A stretch of 64,000 bases of DNA. Origin: Pseudopyrenochaeta lycopersici (lineage: Eukaryota; Ascomycota; Dothideomycetes; Pleosporales; Pseudopyrenochaetaceae). The position numbers and the translations under genes are program-made. Location of the stretch: assembly GCA_003313425.1 (NCBI GenBank), contig NHZP01000022.1:744001-808000 (forward strand). Reading direction: 5' to 3'. A model generated the notes under the pieces. That model saw only the letters and a program-made list of their open reading frames with translations. It was not told the DNA's origin and searched no databases. Positions 11,356 to 21,443 of the stretch are shown here, one piece after another (position 1 is the stretch's first letter; the number at the start of each line of letters is the position of its first letter).

Positions 11356-12204
11356 TCAGAGAATAAGTTGCATGACCATATACCACCACTTTCCCCTTAT
11401 CCTTCGCACAACATCCACACAGCACTTCTCCATCATCGCACCGTCATGTGCTTTTACTGCACACACACTTTGTCTCAACATCCACTGCGCGACTGTCTCA
11501 TCCCCATACTTTACATCTACCACAAGATTCTTCCATATCCCTTCCATATCTTCACCTTCATACAATCCCTCCAGTACCCGCCCATCTACTATTGCATACC
11601 GCATGACCTCCATCTCCATGTTGAAATCTACGTCATCCTTCCGCTCCTCACCCGGCAAAACCCCATACTCCCAATCCTCTTCTTCCTCCACCCACACTCT
11701 TTCCACACGACGCAACGGGCTTGGCCCCTTCTTTCTTCGTGCCTGGGTGGCTCCGATGCGTTCGGGCGACGCAGCGATGGCCGGCAGTGGTGCAGGTATT
11801 GAGCCGAGCGCTCCAGTTGGGGAGAGGCTAGAGAGCTGTCGTATTTTCTGATATATAGGGAATGGGATGGTGCCCTTGTAACTTCTAAATTTATCGCTCT
11901 CCAACGACTTCTTCAGTGCGAGTCTAGTCTTGCACAACTTCTTTCCTGCAGCTGTTCTATCCCGTTTACTGTGGATCCTGGGAGAGAGGACCCCACTTGG
12001 TGATCTACGGTAAGGCTTGCATACTCTACTGGTGGTACTTATGATTGCTTGAGCTAAGGTCTTGTTTTGTGCTTGTGTGTGTGATCGCGTTCGGTTGGGT
12101 ATAGGTCCCGAAGCCTGATCGCGTGCGCGACACTCTCGGTTTATTATGCGGCAGCAGAGTTCTGAATGTGAACCGGCGTTGATAGTAGGAGCGAGACGAG
12201 CCAT
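11356..12204 (-). CDS. Hypothetical protein
   Basis: Single-exon frame of 282 codons from an ATG at 12204. I do not recognise a family. The N-terminal half is basic and Ser/Arg-rich and probably disordered. The second half looks more structured, with an acidic patch WVEEEEDWEYGVLPGEE and the hydrophobic, Trp-containing segments MEGIWKNLVVDVKYG and VAQWMLRQ. No signal peptide or transmembrane helix is evident. The composition of the second half argues for real coding, but no motif confirms it, and the N-terminal third could be spurious. Confidence 0.5.
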   Translation of the reverse strand: MARLAPTINAGSHSELCCRIINRECRARDQASGPIPNRTRSHTQAQNKTLAQAIISTTSRVCKPYRRSPSGVLSPRIHSKRDRTAAGKKLCKTRLALKKSLESDKFRSYKGTIPFPIYQKIRQLSSLSPTGALGSIPAPLPAIAASPERIGATQARRKKGPSPLRRVERVWVEEEEDWEYGVLPGEERKDDVDFNMEMEVMRYAIVDGRVLEGLYEGEDMEGIWKNLVVDVKYGDETVAQWMLRQSVCAVKAHDGAMMEKCCVDVVRRIRGKWWYMVMQLIL

Positions 12205-12743
12205 GATACCGAACTTGACGCGTACGATAGCTGTAGATGCGGGTGAGCCGTATATTAAGTTGTAAGTTGAAATATGCTCGTGAGGAGATCGGCTTCAAGA
12301 GAGCGACGGCTCACGCTGTGATGAATAGCAAGAGAAGGATATCTTTTTCGAGAGCAGAGTTGAATACAAGGTCGGATGCTTGATGCGAGGAAAACGAGTG
12401 GATGTGAGGGAACGTATTGTTCGAGAGGACAGGTACCGGGAGTGCGGTGAGCGTGAAAGGTCATTTCGGCATCGTGTGCAGTGAGAATTAGTCCGCCGTC
12501 AAACAGAATATCGAAATGAAAAGAACCACACAGCGTAAAGCCTAACTTTGTTGACGCTCCATGTTGCTTAAAGTGATTGCCAGGCTTAATCACTAAATGA
12601 GGTAGGCAAGGCACGAAAGTATTGTGAGCATTCAGACCACCTGTTGCGTCGTAAACAGAAATGATTATAGTTATAGTCGAGTCCAACAAATTAAGAGACT
12701 GGCACCTGATATAACACTTGAAGGACACCTCGCCTTCTGAGTG
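12205..12743. other. Intergenic, open frame without ATG
   Basis: This gap lies between two minus-strand genes. A 157-codon minus-strand frame (12255-12728) crosses most of it but has no ATG near its start and no recognised motif, so it is not called. Confidence 0.4.
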
Positions 12744-14018
12744 TCACACGTCATCAAATTCTCCAAGCCCAGTCCAGCTTCTATTCACCTTCCTCGTATC
12801 ACTGATCACACGCCAAAATGATTCGTCCCTTTTGAATGACTTCGGGGATCTTTCCGTGGGAAACATCTCACCACACTGCTTTAAACACCACCGTAAACTG
12901 CCCACATCCGCCGCAGCCAGTTCGCTGACATCTACCCATGGCTCTTTTCTCATCTCATCACTTTGGACACATTTTCCGCCAACCTTTCCATCATTCTCTG
13001 TTTGCGATCCACTATCAGCCATGTGATCTTCAATCGTAACAATTTCGAACGCATGGCCTGTCCACGGGCCTTGTTGGAAAGCAAATATGCGCTCCATCAA
13101 GGGAATCCCGATCCTGTTCGAGTAACAAGTCAGGATGAGGAAGATTTGAGCTAGGGTGAGCGGCTCCTCATCATCACTACGCTTTTCCCTTTTTTTCCCC
13201 AAGTTTTTCATCTCGTCCCAGAGTTTTTCCATCTTGGACCGCTGTGAGACAGCAAGTTTGGTGATTTTGACATCCGGTATAGCGCCCTTCGGAACCCGTA
13301 GATTGTCTGAGCGCACGAATTGTTTGGTGGTAAGGTTCCGTAGGACCCAGACTCGATGCTGGGGGTACTTGTACGCTTGCGATAGATCCCGATCAACCTG
13401 ATCCCATTCGCTCTCCGAGATTTCGCTACAACCAGCCTGCAAAGCCGTAGCCTGTTCGCGCCATTCCGTTTCTAGCTGGCATTGGGAAACGCCCAGACAC
13501 CAGTAGTCTAATGGTAGGGACAGGAACAATTCACTCTCAATGCCGTAATTCTCGACTTGTGATTTAGTGTAACGGGAATGCGCTCCGTGATATCCTACTT
13601 TCCTGCCTGCCCAGTTGTTTGCTACTGCGCGTTGATAGTCCCTATGTATGCGGCGCAGAACTATGGGCCACAGTCGGTCAGACGACAGACCAAGCGCAAG
13701 AACGTCATGTTGATTGTCCACGCGCAAATCATAGTTGTTGAGCAGATGATCGAGTATCTCCTCGATCAATTCACTCGGTAGCCGCTCTAGTAGAGTCAAT
13801 TTCCCGTCAGATCTGGCGCGCGGGTAGAAAGCCTGGACGCGCTGTACATCCAGATTCGACTTTACAAAGGCGTTCCAGAACCATGTCTCGTCTTTTTGTG
13901 CAAAGAACTCGAGGCTGTCGCAGCGGAATTGGGGAAGATCAAGAGCCTGATTAAGTTCCGGACAGGCAAGGACGTAGCTCTTTGGGAAATGATTGAAATG
14001 GAACATAGGGGGGCACAT
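12744..14018 (-). CDS. F-box-like domain protein
   Basis: Single exon, 424 codons from the ATG at 14018 (MCPPMFHF). The frame extends upstream to 14144 but only from a non-ATG codon. An F-box-like motif is at about residues 76-95: LLERLPSELIEEILDHLL. F-box proteins link substrates to SCF ubiquitin ligases through Skp1, and fungal lineages carry many with variable C-termini. The rest has no repeat such as WD40 or LRR that would suggest a substrate; it contains a charged Lys/Glu stretch (KLWDEMKNLGKKREKR). No TM segment is seen. The F-box assignment rests on this one motif. Confidence 0.72.
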   Translation of the reverse strand: MCPPMFHFNHFPKSYVLACPELNQALDLPQFRCDSLEFFAQKDETWFWNAFVKSNLDVQRVQAFYPRARSDGKLTLLERLPSELIEEILDHLLNNYDLRVDNQHDVLALGLSSDRLWPIVLRRIHRDYQRAVANNWAGRKVGYHGAHSRYTKSQVENYGIESELFLSLPLDYWCLGVSQCQLETEWREQATALQAGCSEISESEWDQVDRDLSQAYKYPQHRVWVLRNLTTKQFVRSDNLRVPKGAIPDVKITKLAVSQRSKMEKLWDEMKNLGKKREKRSDDEEPLTLAQIFLILTCYSNRIGIPLMERIFAFQQGPWTGHAFEIVTIEDHMADSGSQTENDGKVGGKCVQSDEMRKEPWVDVSELAAADVGSLRWCLKQCGEMFPTERSPKSFKRDESFWRVISDTRKVNRSWTGLGEFDDV

Positions 14019-15172
14019 CTTGAAGAACGAAGAAGAGATAGAGCTGAACGATAGATGCTGCTGCTGTTGAAGAGAAGTGTGAAGTTTCCAAATGGACAAA
14101 AGAGTTGCCTTGAGCTGATGTATTGCGCAGTTGCGCCATGCCAAGGCGAGGCTGAGCGCCCCAAAATGGAAAGTTCATCGGAAAGGAGGCAACAACCAAG
14201 ATACACGTAAGGCCCAGAGCACCAATAATAGCGACGCCGGGAATTAAGGCCCCCGTGAAACCAGATTGGCTCGGCGTCATAGTGAGGAACTCACAAAATT
14301 TCGAACTTAGCGAGTGCTTTTCTGTATTGTCGACTGATGAAGTCTCACATTGGAGCAATGACTCTGTGCCTCATCATAAACCTTTGCAGTGCTAAGTTAT
14401 CGAACTAATGAAACAGACGTAGCGATAATGCCAATTCGCGTGTCGAAGTGAAGGGGACGAGGCTGCGGGTTCGACAGTGTAGCCAAGGATGTCGATTTGA
14501 CAGTTTCCATAGCAGTGAAGAAGCTAATTCACAGTCCTCACTTGTGCGATCTATGTTCTCTTGGGTATCGCAGTACGCCCTAAGCATACTGAATATCTGC
14601 CACCGATCAGCTTCCTGCTGCAACTTTCGCACGCACACAGCATTTCAACTCAATGAGGGACTACCTGCTTGTCAAAGCCACTGCCGTCAAAACCGAGGAG
14701 TCCGGCTTGGGTAAGCTGAAGACTTGGAGATGCTTGATAAGGAAGAGGTGAAAAATTCGCTGAGGCCAAACAGAACATGGAGGAGCGGGTGTCCTCGGGA
14801 ATTCCAAAGGCGATTTGTAATTTAGTTAGCTCCGGATTCTAAGTAGAAGCGAATGATGAGGCATGGTTTCCTTAACGTCAGCAATATTAATTCTGTGATG
14901 ATGATGGTCATACTGTAGTCTCTCGTTATGTTAGCAACAAAAGCGAGTCTGAATGATGCGCCGTTCATGGTAGACTGAGCTTGTTGCTTGTTTGGGTATC
15001 TTCATTCGACAGCATTGAAATGCCGCACTCTTAATGACTATCAGACCTTTATAGCACTGATCCTGGTACCGTCGTCGCCGTAGTGTTGCTGCTCTTTTGG
15101 AGCTTGCGTTTAGGCCATCTGAAGATACTTCGTTTGTTATATCTTGTTGGAGTACATTCCTCACGCCAGAGT
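14019..15172. other. Intergenic, no gene recognised
   Basis: About 1.15 kb upstream of the F-box-like gene and downstream of the SRP9/21 gene. A minus-strand frame with ATG at 14280 encodes a short hydrophobic stretch, then overlaps the F-box gene in another frame; it is not called. No other coding signal was found. Confidence 0.4.
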
Positions 15173-15738
15173 TCATTTCTTCCCCTTTTTCTTCTTCTTT
15201 CCGCCTCCTGTGTTTGCGCCAGCTTTTGGATCTGAGGGCAGTCCGCCCATCTTCACATCGCCATTCTCGTCAAGTCTTGGCGTCGATACGCCTTCCGGAG
15301 CTGGAGCACTAAGGTCCTCGACAACCTCCGGTAGTGCCGCCATATGCCTTCCCAGCTTTCCCAAGTTTGCAATCAGCCTTCCAACCTCTGGGCCCTTTGT
15401 TGTCTCATATTGCAAGCATGTCCCAGACTCTGGGTCGTATGTCTTGAGGGTGAAGGTCACTGTGACTTCCTCGGGATTTTGCGATTGCGGCGGTGGTGAT
15501 GATGCGCGCGTACTATCTGCAGGCTTAGAAGCTTGCTTTGCTGCGTAGTTTTGGCGCTTTTTAATTTTCGAGGATGTGGGCTTCAGGACAGTGTATTTTG
15601 AGGTTACTCGTGTCTAGTTGGGCAATTAAATAAAAGTCTCAGGTGCGCACAGAGAGGCAGGCCTACGGTTGTTGGTCGCGCTTTCAGCAGCAGCGACGAC
15701 TGCTCGTACCACTCGACGCTGGTCTTGAAGTAGGGCAT
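15173..15738 (-). CDS. SRP21: Signal recognition particle subunit SRP9/SRP21
   Basis: Two exons, 15738-15667 and 15613-15173, joined in phase 0, encode 170 residues starting MPYFKTSVEWYEQS. The SRP9-21 domain is seen in VTSKYTVLKPTSSKIKK, FTLKTYDPESGTCLQYET and KGPEVGRLIANLGKLGRHM. The protein belongs to the Alu part of SRP, which slows elongation while the nascent chain is targeted to the ER. A spacer of about 25 low-complexity residues interrupts the domain, and the tail ends in a run of Lys (KKKKKGKK), as in fungal SRP21. The gene diverges from the DUF1308 gene with about 400 bp between starts. Confidence 0.87.
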
Positions 15739-16141
15739 TGCGGATTGCGGAGTGGTTCCTGGGGTAGTCGAGGACTGAAGGCCGGTGGGCGTGGCAGCTG
15801 CGGGCAACCATTGGCGGGGTTGACCCACGGAACAAAGTCGGCCCAGCGAAATATGGACTCTATGCACTGAATGCGCTCACTTCCAGCGCCATCGTAATTG
15901 ACGATCGTAGTTGATATCAAACACTAGGCTTCAACTCCCCAAGAAAATTGGTGAGTCAAGCTCCGCGAGTTTAGGCAACTAGAAAGAACGCTGTCGAAAC
16001 TTCTACCAAGGCTTTGACTCAACGGTGCAAGCAGACCTACCGATATGGCTGTTACAGCCCGGTCTGTCATAAAACATTGCCCATAGCTCGAACAAGCCAA
16101 ACCAACCCTGAAAGTATTCGAAAAACTAACCCTGATTCAAA
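15739..16141. promoter_or_regulatory. Divergent promoter, SRP21 / DUF1308 gene
   Basis: 403 bp between two divergent start codons must carry both promoters. No specific element was identified. Confidence 0.4.
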
Positions 16142-17674
16142 ATGACGGAATCATTAGCGTCAAGTTTGAGCAACTTGGATCTCGACACCGACGCCGGGGG
16201 TATCACCGGTACCGGCAACTTGGACCTCGAAGCGACAATCCAGGGGCTTGTTGAGCGCGGCAAGGTCCTACATGAGGAAGTAGAGGCCTATGTGGCGGCT
16301 GTGCTGGCAAAGCAACAGGTCGCCAAAGTCCAGAATCCGGTTGAGTATCGTAATCTTCGAAATGACATGAAAAATGAGCTTGCATTCTTGAAGAAAATTG
16401 CAGGTTCAAATATGGATGAGGAGAAGGCTCGTCATTACATTGTCTCTTCGAACCTCCTCTACTACGAGGCTTTGTGGAGCGCTGCGAAACGTGCTACAGG
16501 ACTGCAGAGCTTTCGCAAGTACTTCTTCTGGGACAGACATACCGCACCTGCAGGCACTTCTAAAGGACTTGGCTTGGCAAAAGGAGGTGGCCAGGCGAAA
16601 GGCAAGACTGCCGCCTTGGCTGATATTGTGGCTGAAGAAGGTATGCAGTGGATTCGAGTGTCAACCGTCTCTGAAAAGCGACTTCTCTTTGATCTCGCCA
16701 AATTGGGTTGGATGAACGACTCGGACTCGGATGATGACATGCCTGATGCACAGCCAAGTAATTGGGAAGAGGACGATGACGATGATCAAGTCGACGTAGT
16801 CAAGAATGCTCGCGAACTAGCCAGAGCCGCGCGAGCAAACCCGATTCGAGGCCGACCACCCAAAGTACACTTTGTGCTTACGCGAATCGTGTCTGGCAAA
16901 ACTCATGCAATCGACATGATCATTGATAAAATCCGCGCTACAGGGGCCTCTGTGCAATGCGCCAACGACATCCCACCACCTGTTCCTCTACAATCCGTCT
17001 TATCTCAGCTTTTACTTGATCGATCACGCGCTTTGTCTACCATATTGAATATTGACTGCACCATTCTCCTAGCCCTCATTTCCGACATCTCTCATAAGCC
17101 TTGTCCGATATTGGACTGGTACCCCGGTGAAGTGCGTGCTCAGATCAAGGAAGAGGCTGCCGAGCATCTTTTGCCAACACATCTATATCCTGCGATTGGA
17201 GCGCACCCAATGGTGTGCACCCGAGAAGCCGCAGATCAAATGAACTTGATTGTCCAGACACTGGCCACAGACACAGAAAAACTACGGGCGAATCTTCTTC
17301 TTGGGCAACACGATCGAGATGGGCGCTCGTCTGAAGACCTGGTTGCGGAATGGGCTTCCATTTCAGATTATGAGATTCCGCAAGGCTTTAAACTGCCAAT
17401 TCAAGTCATTTCCGTCAATTTAGACACCATTACTGATGGACTACCTGCCGTCGCCCCGAAAGTTGCCGCTGAGTTGGGTCATCTCAACAAATCAATCTTC
17501 TTATATGGTTGGGCTGAGAGTCTAACCACCCTGAGTGCGAATCGCGGGCGAGCCCGCCAAATTGACAATATCATCAACGAGCACGGCTTGAGCGATGGGG
17601 AAGCAGGGCCGCATATCTGGCTCTGTGGCGAGTCGAGGAGTCTGATCGCGAAACATGGGAGACGGAAACAATAG
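16142..17674 (+). CDS. DUF1308 family protein (UPF0415-like)
   Basis: Single exon, 510 codons from an ATG preceded by CAAA. The N-terminal part is helical; around residues 190-225 is a very acidic run (DSDSDDDMPD, EEDDDDDQ) followed by the C-terminal DUF1308 region, with PKVHFVLTRIVSGKTHAID, LNIDCTILLALISDISH and a conserved-looking LGHLNKSIFLYGWAESLTT near the end. Human C7orf25 belongs to this family; its biochemical role is not established as far as I know, although a PIN-like fold has been suggested for the region. No signal peptide or membrane segment is seen, so it is probably cytosolic or nuclear. Confidence 0.8.
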   Translation: MTESLASSLSNLDLDTDAGGITGTGNLDLEATIQGLVERGKVLHEEVEAYVAAVLAKQQVAKVQNPVEYRNLRNDMKNELAFLKKIAGSNMDEEKARHYIVSSNLLYYEALWSAAKRATGLQSFRKYFFWDRHTAPAGTSKGLGLAKGGGQAKGKTAALADIVAEEGMQWIRVSTVSEKRLLFDLAKLGWMNDSDSDDDMPDAQPSNWEEDDDDDQVDVVKNARELARAARANPIRGRPPKVHFVLTRIVSGKTHAIDMIIDKIRATGASVQCANDIPPPVPLQSVLSQLLLDRSRALSTILNIDCTILLALISDISHKPCPILDWYPGEVRAQIKEEAAEHLLPTHLYPAIGAHPMVCTREAADQMNLIVQTLATDTEKLRANLLLGQHDRDGRSSEDLVAEWASISDYEIPQGFKLPIQVISVNLDTITDGLPAVAPKVAAELGHLNKSIFLYGWAESLTTLSANRGRARQIDNIINEHGLSDGEAGPHIWLCGESRSLIAKHGRRKQ

Positions 17675-19877
17675 TATCCGAAGGATTGTGTTGAAAGGCA
17701 TGGGTGTCCAAATATTCAGATTGTACTTGAACAATCGGGTTCCAGAGCAAAGAGCAATTATAATACCTAGAGTAGAAAACTGTATCGCTGACGTTTTCAA
17801 GTCTACCAAGCGTAAACATTCATGATGCTCTTCCGTTCATGGTATGACTCCAACATTGAATCTGCTCGAAATAAAGTTTCATAGTACCACTTTCTATGAC
17901 TTTGACACGTCAATTTTGACAAATGAACTTTAGCAGCCAGTCCAGTCTAGATTGCACTTTGTCAAATGTTTCATGCCACTAGGGAGTATAGTCTACGACA
18001 CACTTCCCATATTCCCAGCCAGCAGGATGCTTTGGGCCGATATGACTTTGGCGCCTAGACTCCTAAAATCTATTCAGCTTGTACCTAGGCGACAGAATGA
18101 TGGAACAGCAGATGCTCTGTGAACTCCATTTGTTGATTGGTTGTGGAAATTGCTGTGGTGAAGAATCCAGGGGGCAGCGCCCTAAACTCACCGTACAGTC
18201 TCACTGCGATGGGCTCGCGCCGCGTCGCATGGTGGTTCTAAAGCATGGGCAACGCAAATAACAATATTCATGAACGCAACACCTTCCTCAATCTGGATCA
18301 CACCAGTGAGCCTCACTCCAATTTCGATCGTTACGGAGATTCGAATTCAATCTTCGACATCTCCCTCATCATTACTTCATCCCTGCAAAAAAATTCCTTA
18401 CAACATAAGGAGTCGACGTCCGATGCACCAAGCGAAATCATCAATGCTCCCTGGACCAACCGTTTAGGAACGTTGGCGTGCATACAAATCCAACCAAACA
18501 TATGAAACGTGGACGGCCCATGGCCAGTCGAGGTCAATTGACCATTCATTATAGAAGTGCTTTTGACCTGGTCATCGCCATACTCAACCTACCATATGAC
18601 ACCAGACTCTTTCGCGTCCACACTATTGATAGGTTACACTTCATGCGTTTTTACTTCCCAAGCGCCGAGGCGACGCTATATAGAAACTTGCCATTCAGGG
18701 GAACTGAGCAGACGGACACAGAAGAAGAAAGTATGGATTTACGCGGATGCAATCTCTTTCCGGCCCGTTTAACGTGACTTCAAACGAATACCAGAAGACT
18801 AAAGATGGTATGATTGCCGAAGTGGTGGATTCGTGGAAGGAATTGAAAGCTGAGACAAGGACCGTTTACAAGACTGGCGTTCTGCCACTATGTTGGCTGC
18901 ATAAGGGGCAAATCTAGAACAAGCGTTTGGTGGTCCTCGTGACGGGGCATAGTCTATGAATATGGAAGGCTTTCAACTCGAGTTGGATGCAGTCATTCTC
19001 AGACACATGTGCGGAAATAACTTTGCAGACACCGCAAAGCTCATGATTCTTCAGAACCAAACACCGAATCTTGATATCCTGCCTGTTGTTTTTGTCGCTG
19101 GAGAATAATCCCGTTCTTACCCCACATGAGGGGCTGTCGGTTGCTGTCGGCTCACTGTACCCGATGAACTCTACAATGAACAGGATACTTTCAAGATATC
19201 AAGATAAAGCATGAAAAGGCGGTCAATCCAAATGTCGAATCAATTGCCAGCATCTTCACAAGCATCGCTTATTCGTCCTCAAGTAGTTTGGTTCGGCAAG
19301 GTCCGATCCAACGAGCTCCCTTTGTATGTTCTCCACCCCAAGGGTTTAACAATCACGTTCGCAGGCGTTCTCGCCCTTCCGGTTTGATTGGATACAACCC
19401 CGAGTTCCAGAAAAGATCCTTCCCAAAAAGCATTTAGGGTGGCGTGCGGCTCACAACGCGTTCATGTCAGAATGGTCGCTACGCGCTCTGATTGGCCATG
19501 TTTTAACGCCCGCTACTTTGGCTTGAGCCAATTCTTGTACAACATCAACGTTTTCGCTTGCGCCGATCGAGCCCGGGCCTCCACTTTGACAAGAGTGCGC
19601 GATAGGAGTAGTAAGATGGTGGGTTACATTTTGGAAGGGTCTAACGGGTTCATAATGGAGGAAGTGCCCCTCAGGTTCTTACTACTGTGTACAAGCATAT
19701 CCTTTCTCTCGTTTAACGTATATCAGATTCTAATTAATTTCTCGACGCATTACACTCTTTACACACGTCTATTCTCGATTTGCGTCGATCTTCCACGAAT
19801 TCATTGCCGTTTTAGTTCTTCTTGCTCCCTCGGGCATATCAGTTGTTTCTTAAAGGTCCTTATTACTGCAAGTCGTA
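17675..19877. other. Gene-poor stretch, no gene recognised
   Basis: This 2.2 kb region has only short frames (60-100 codons), several overlapping on both strands, with no family motif. It includes the 3' UTR of the DUF1308 gene and the promoter of the membrane protein at 19878. A longer plus-strand frame from 19388 begins at a non-ATG codon and looks like 5' leader read in frame. Confidence 0.4.
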
Positions 19878-20393
19878 ATGTCGCCATCCACAGCTCAGCC
19901 AACGTCGTTTATCACGTCAATCACTCGTGCAGAATCAACATCAACGCTTGTAGCAGCGTCAACTCCGGTGTCAACCACTCAAAAGACTCCAACATCCCTC
20001 CCACAGGCGCCAACGGCTGCTTATACACGTGACTCGAGCGATGGATGGAGCCCTACAGCCATAATCGGTATCGTCGCTGCAGTTGTCTTACTTCTCGTCG
20101 CTGTTCCCCTGATTGCTGTGATACTGCGTCGTTATGAGCGGAAGAGGCTTCGCGAAACGCCTAAGGGTTCTGGCGCCAGTGGTTTGGGATCTAGCAAGAG
20201 CAGTGTAGTGGAGGGCCAAAGTCTCCGAAGTATACTGGTCACAAGGGAACTGCAACGGACAAGTGTAAAACTGGCCGAGGGTGTGGATAAGCCGGAACAA
20301 GCGTACATACATGGGCGAGAGTGGAGCAGAACAGAGGTCAGAGGCGGCACGGACAGGCAATGTAGCCACAGGATTGCAACTGCTGTAGGATAA
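19878..20393 (+). CDS. Ser/Thr-rich single-pass membrane protein
   Basis: Frame of 171 codons from the ATG at 19878. About 50 Ser/Thr/Ala-rich residues, likely O-glycosylated if extracellular, precede one transmembrane helix (AIIGIVAAVVLLLVAVPLI, about residues 62-81) followed by the basic stop-transfer RRYERKRLRE and a hydrophilic tail. This layout resembles fungal Mid2/Wsc-like or SKG6-like cell-surface proteins, although no Cys-rich WSC domain is present. No clear cleavable signal peptide is seen. The frame downstream (20478-20849) is in the same phase, so the true protein may continue through an intron I could not place. Confidence 0.5.
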   Translation: MSPSTAQPTSFITSITRAESTSTLVAASTPVSTTQKTPTSLPQAPTAAYTRDSSDGWSPTAIIGIVAAVVLLLVAVPLIAVILRRYERKRLRETPKGSGASGLGSSKSSVVEGQSLRSILVTRELQRTSVKLAEGVDKPEQAYIHGREWSRTEVRGGTDRQCSHRIATAVG

Positions 20394-21443
20394 AGGACTA
20401 TCAGACGCGATGGAGTCGACATGAGCTGAGCTGCTGCCGTTCTCAATCGGACGCGTGTCCGTCTCGCCTGGACGAGAATGTGGCAGCAGCAAGCAGAGGG
20501 CTTGTCGGAGCTCATTGTTAGCATGAAAGTGATGATAGAACATCATCATCGAAAGCGTCAGGAGCGACCAAGTGGCGATCAAAGCGGAATATCAATTATT
20601 CAAGAAGCAGAACGTCGGACTGAAAGAGATCATCGGCTCGCTCCAGGCGCAGCGATGGAGAAGGTCGCGAACACGAAGATGGCCAAAGAGGTGACCCAGC
20701 AGGGCATAGACGGGGTCGAGAGGCTTGGTGGAGCGGCAATCGAAGGCTGCCTGATCATCTTCAGGTTCGCCTTGCCGACTCCACCGCCTCCTTGGCCTTT
20801 GCCCCTGCTTCGTCCCCAGCGTTTGTGTTCTACTGCATGTTTGCGGTGATTGTGCGAGTAGTTTCGTGGAGTTCCTAAGCTCGTTCTTCATGGCATAAAG
20901 TGTCTGCGCTGTATTTTCCAAGTTTGAAGATGATACATCAAAATTGAGGGGGCAAATCTCAAAAACAGTTGTAAATTTAAGAGTAGAACTAAAACATGAA
21001 CCCGTGCATGCTCATAGTATATGTTGGTGTATATATCAACACTCTCCCGTGAATCGCGTACACTGTGGCCGGGGACGATACTGGAAGCTCTCCTGCCTGC
21101 TGGCTACAGCTTGCATCTGGATCTGGCCAATCGTAGGCTTTTCTTGTCTTTCATGCAGGCGCTTGGCACTCAAGATCGCAAATGCGGGGAATGAGATTAA
21201 ACGCTGGAGGCTCATAACCAGTTGTAAACTTACCACTAGACCCCAAAAAACAACTTCGTGCCTGGTCATAGCGTATGGAGGTTTGTATACCAATAAAACA
21301 AGGGGACAAATTACGCCAGCCTAATTTTGATGAGCTTTGGGCAGCTTCGCCTTCAGCTTATCTTCTTGACCAGTTAAACACGTTCACGACTGAGACTCCT
21401 GACGAATTTGTAAAATCATCCGAGGAGATTTAGCATCGCTACG
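20394..21443. other. Intergenic with possible 3' exon
   Basis: About 1 kb. A plus-strand open segment (20478-20849), Gln/Glu/Arg-rich, lies in the same phase as the membrane-protein gene upstream and may be its last exon, but no convincing splice pair joins them. The remainder is AT-rich and should contain the promoter of the HET gene at 21444. Confidence 0.35.

Noticed and set aside
12255..12728. 157-codon minus-strand frame after the F-box gene
   Set aside because: No ATG near its start, no motif, and no splice link to a neighbour.
13951..14280. Minus-strand frame with ATG at 14280 and one hydrophobic segment
   Set aside because: It overlaps the F-box gene start in another frame and has no family resemblance; the hydrophobic segment alone is weak evidence.
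19388..20032. 214-codon plus-strand frame
   Set aside because: Starts at a non-ATG codon and overlaps the membrane-protein gene in another frame; composition resembles leader sequence.
20088..20582. Minus-strand frames over the membrane-protein gene
   Set aside because: They are antisense to a Ser/Thr-rich coding segment with a clear TM helix and have no motif themselves.
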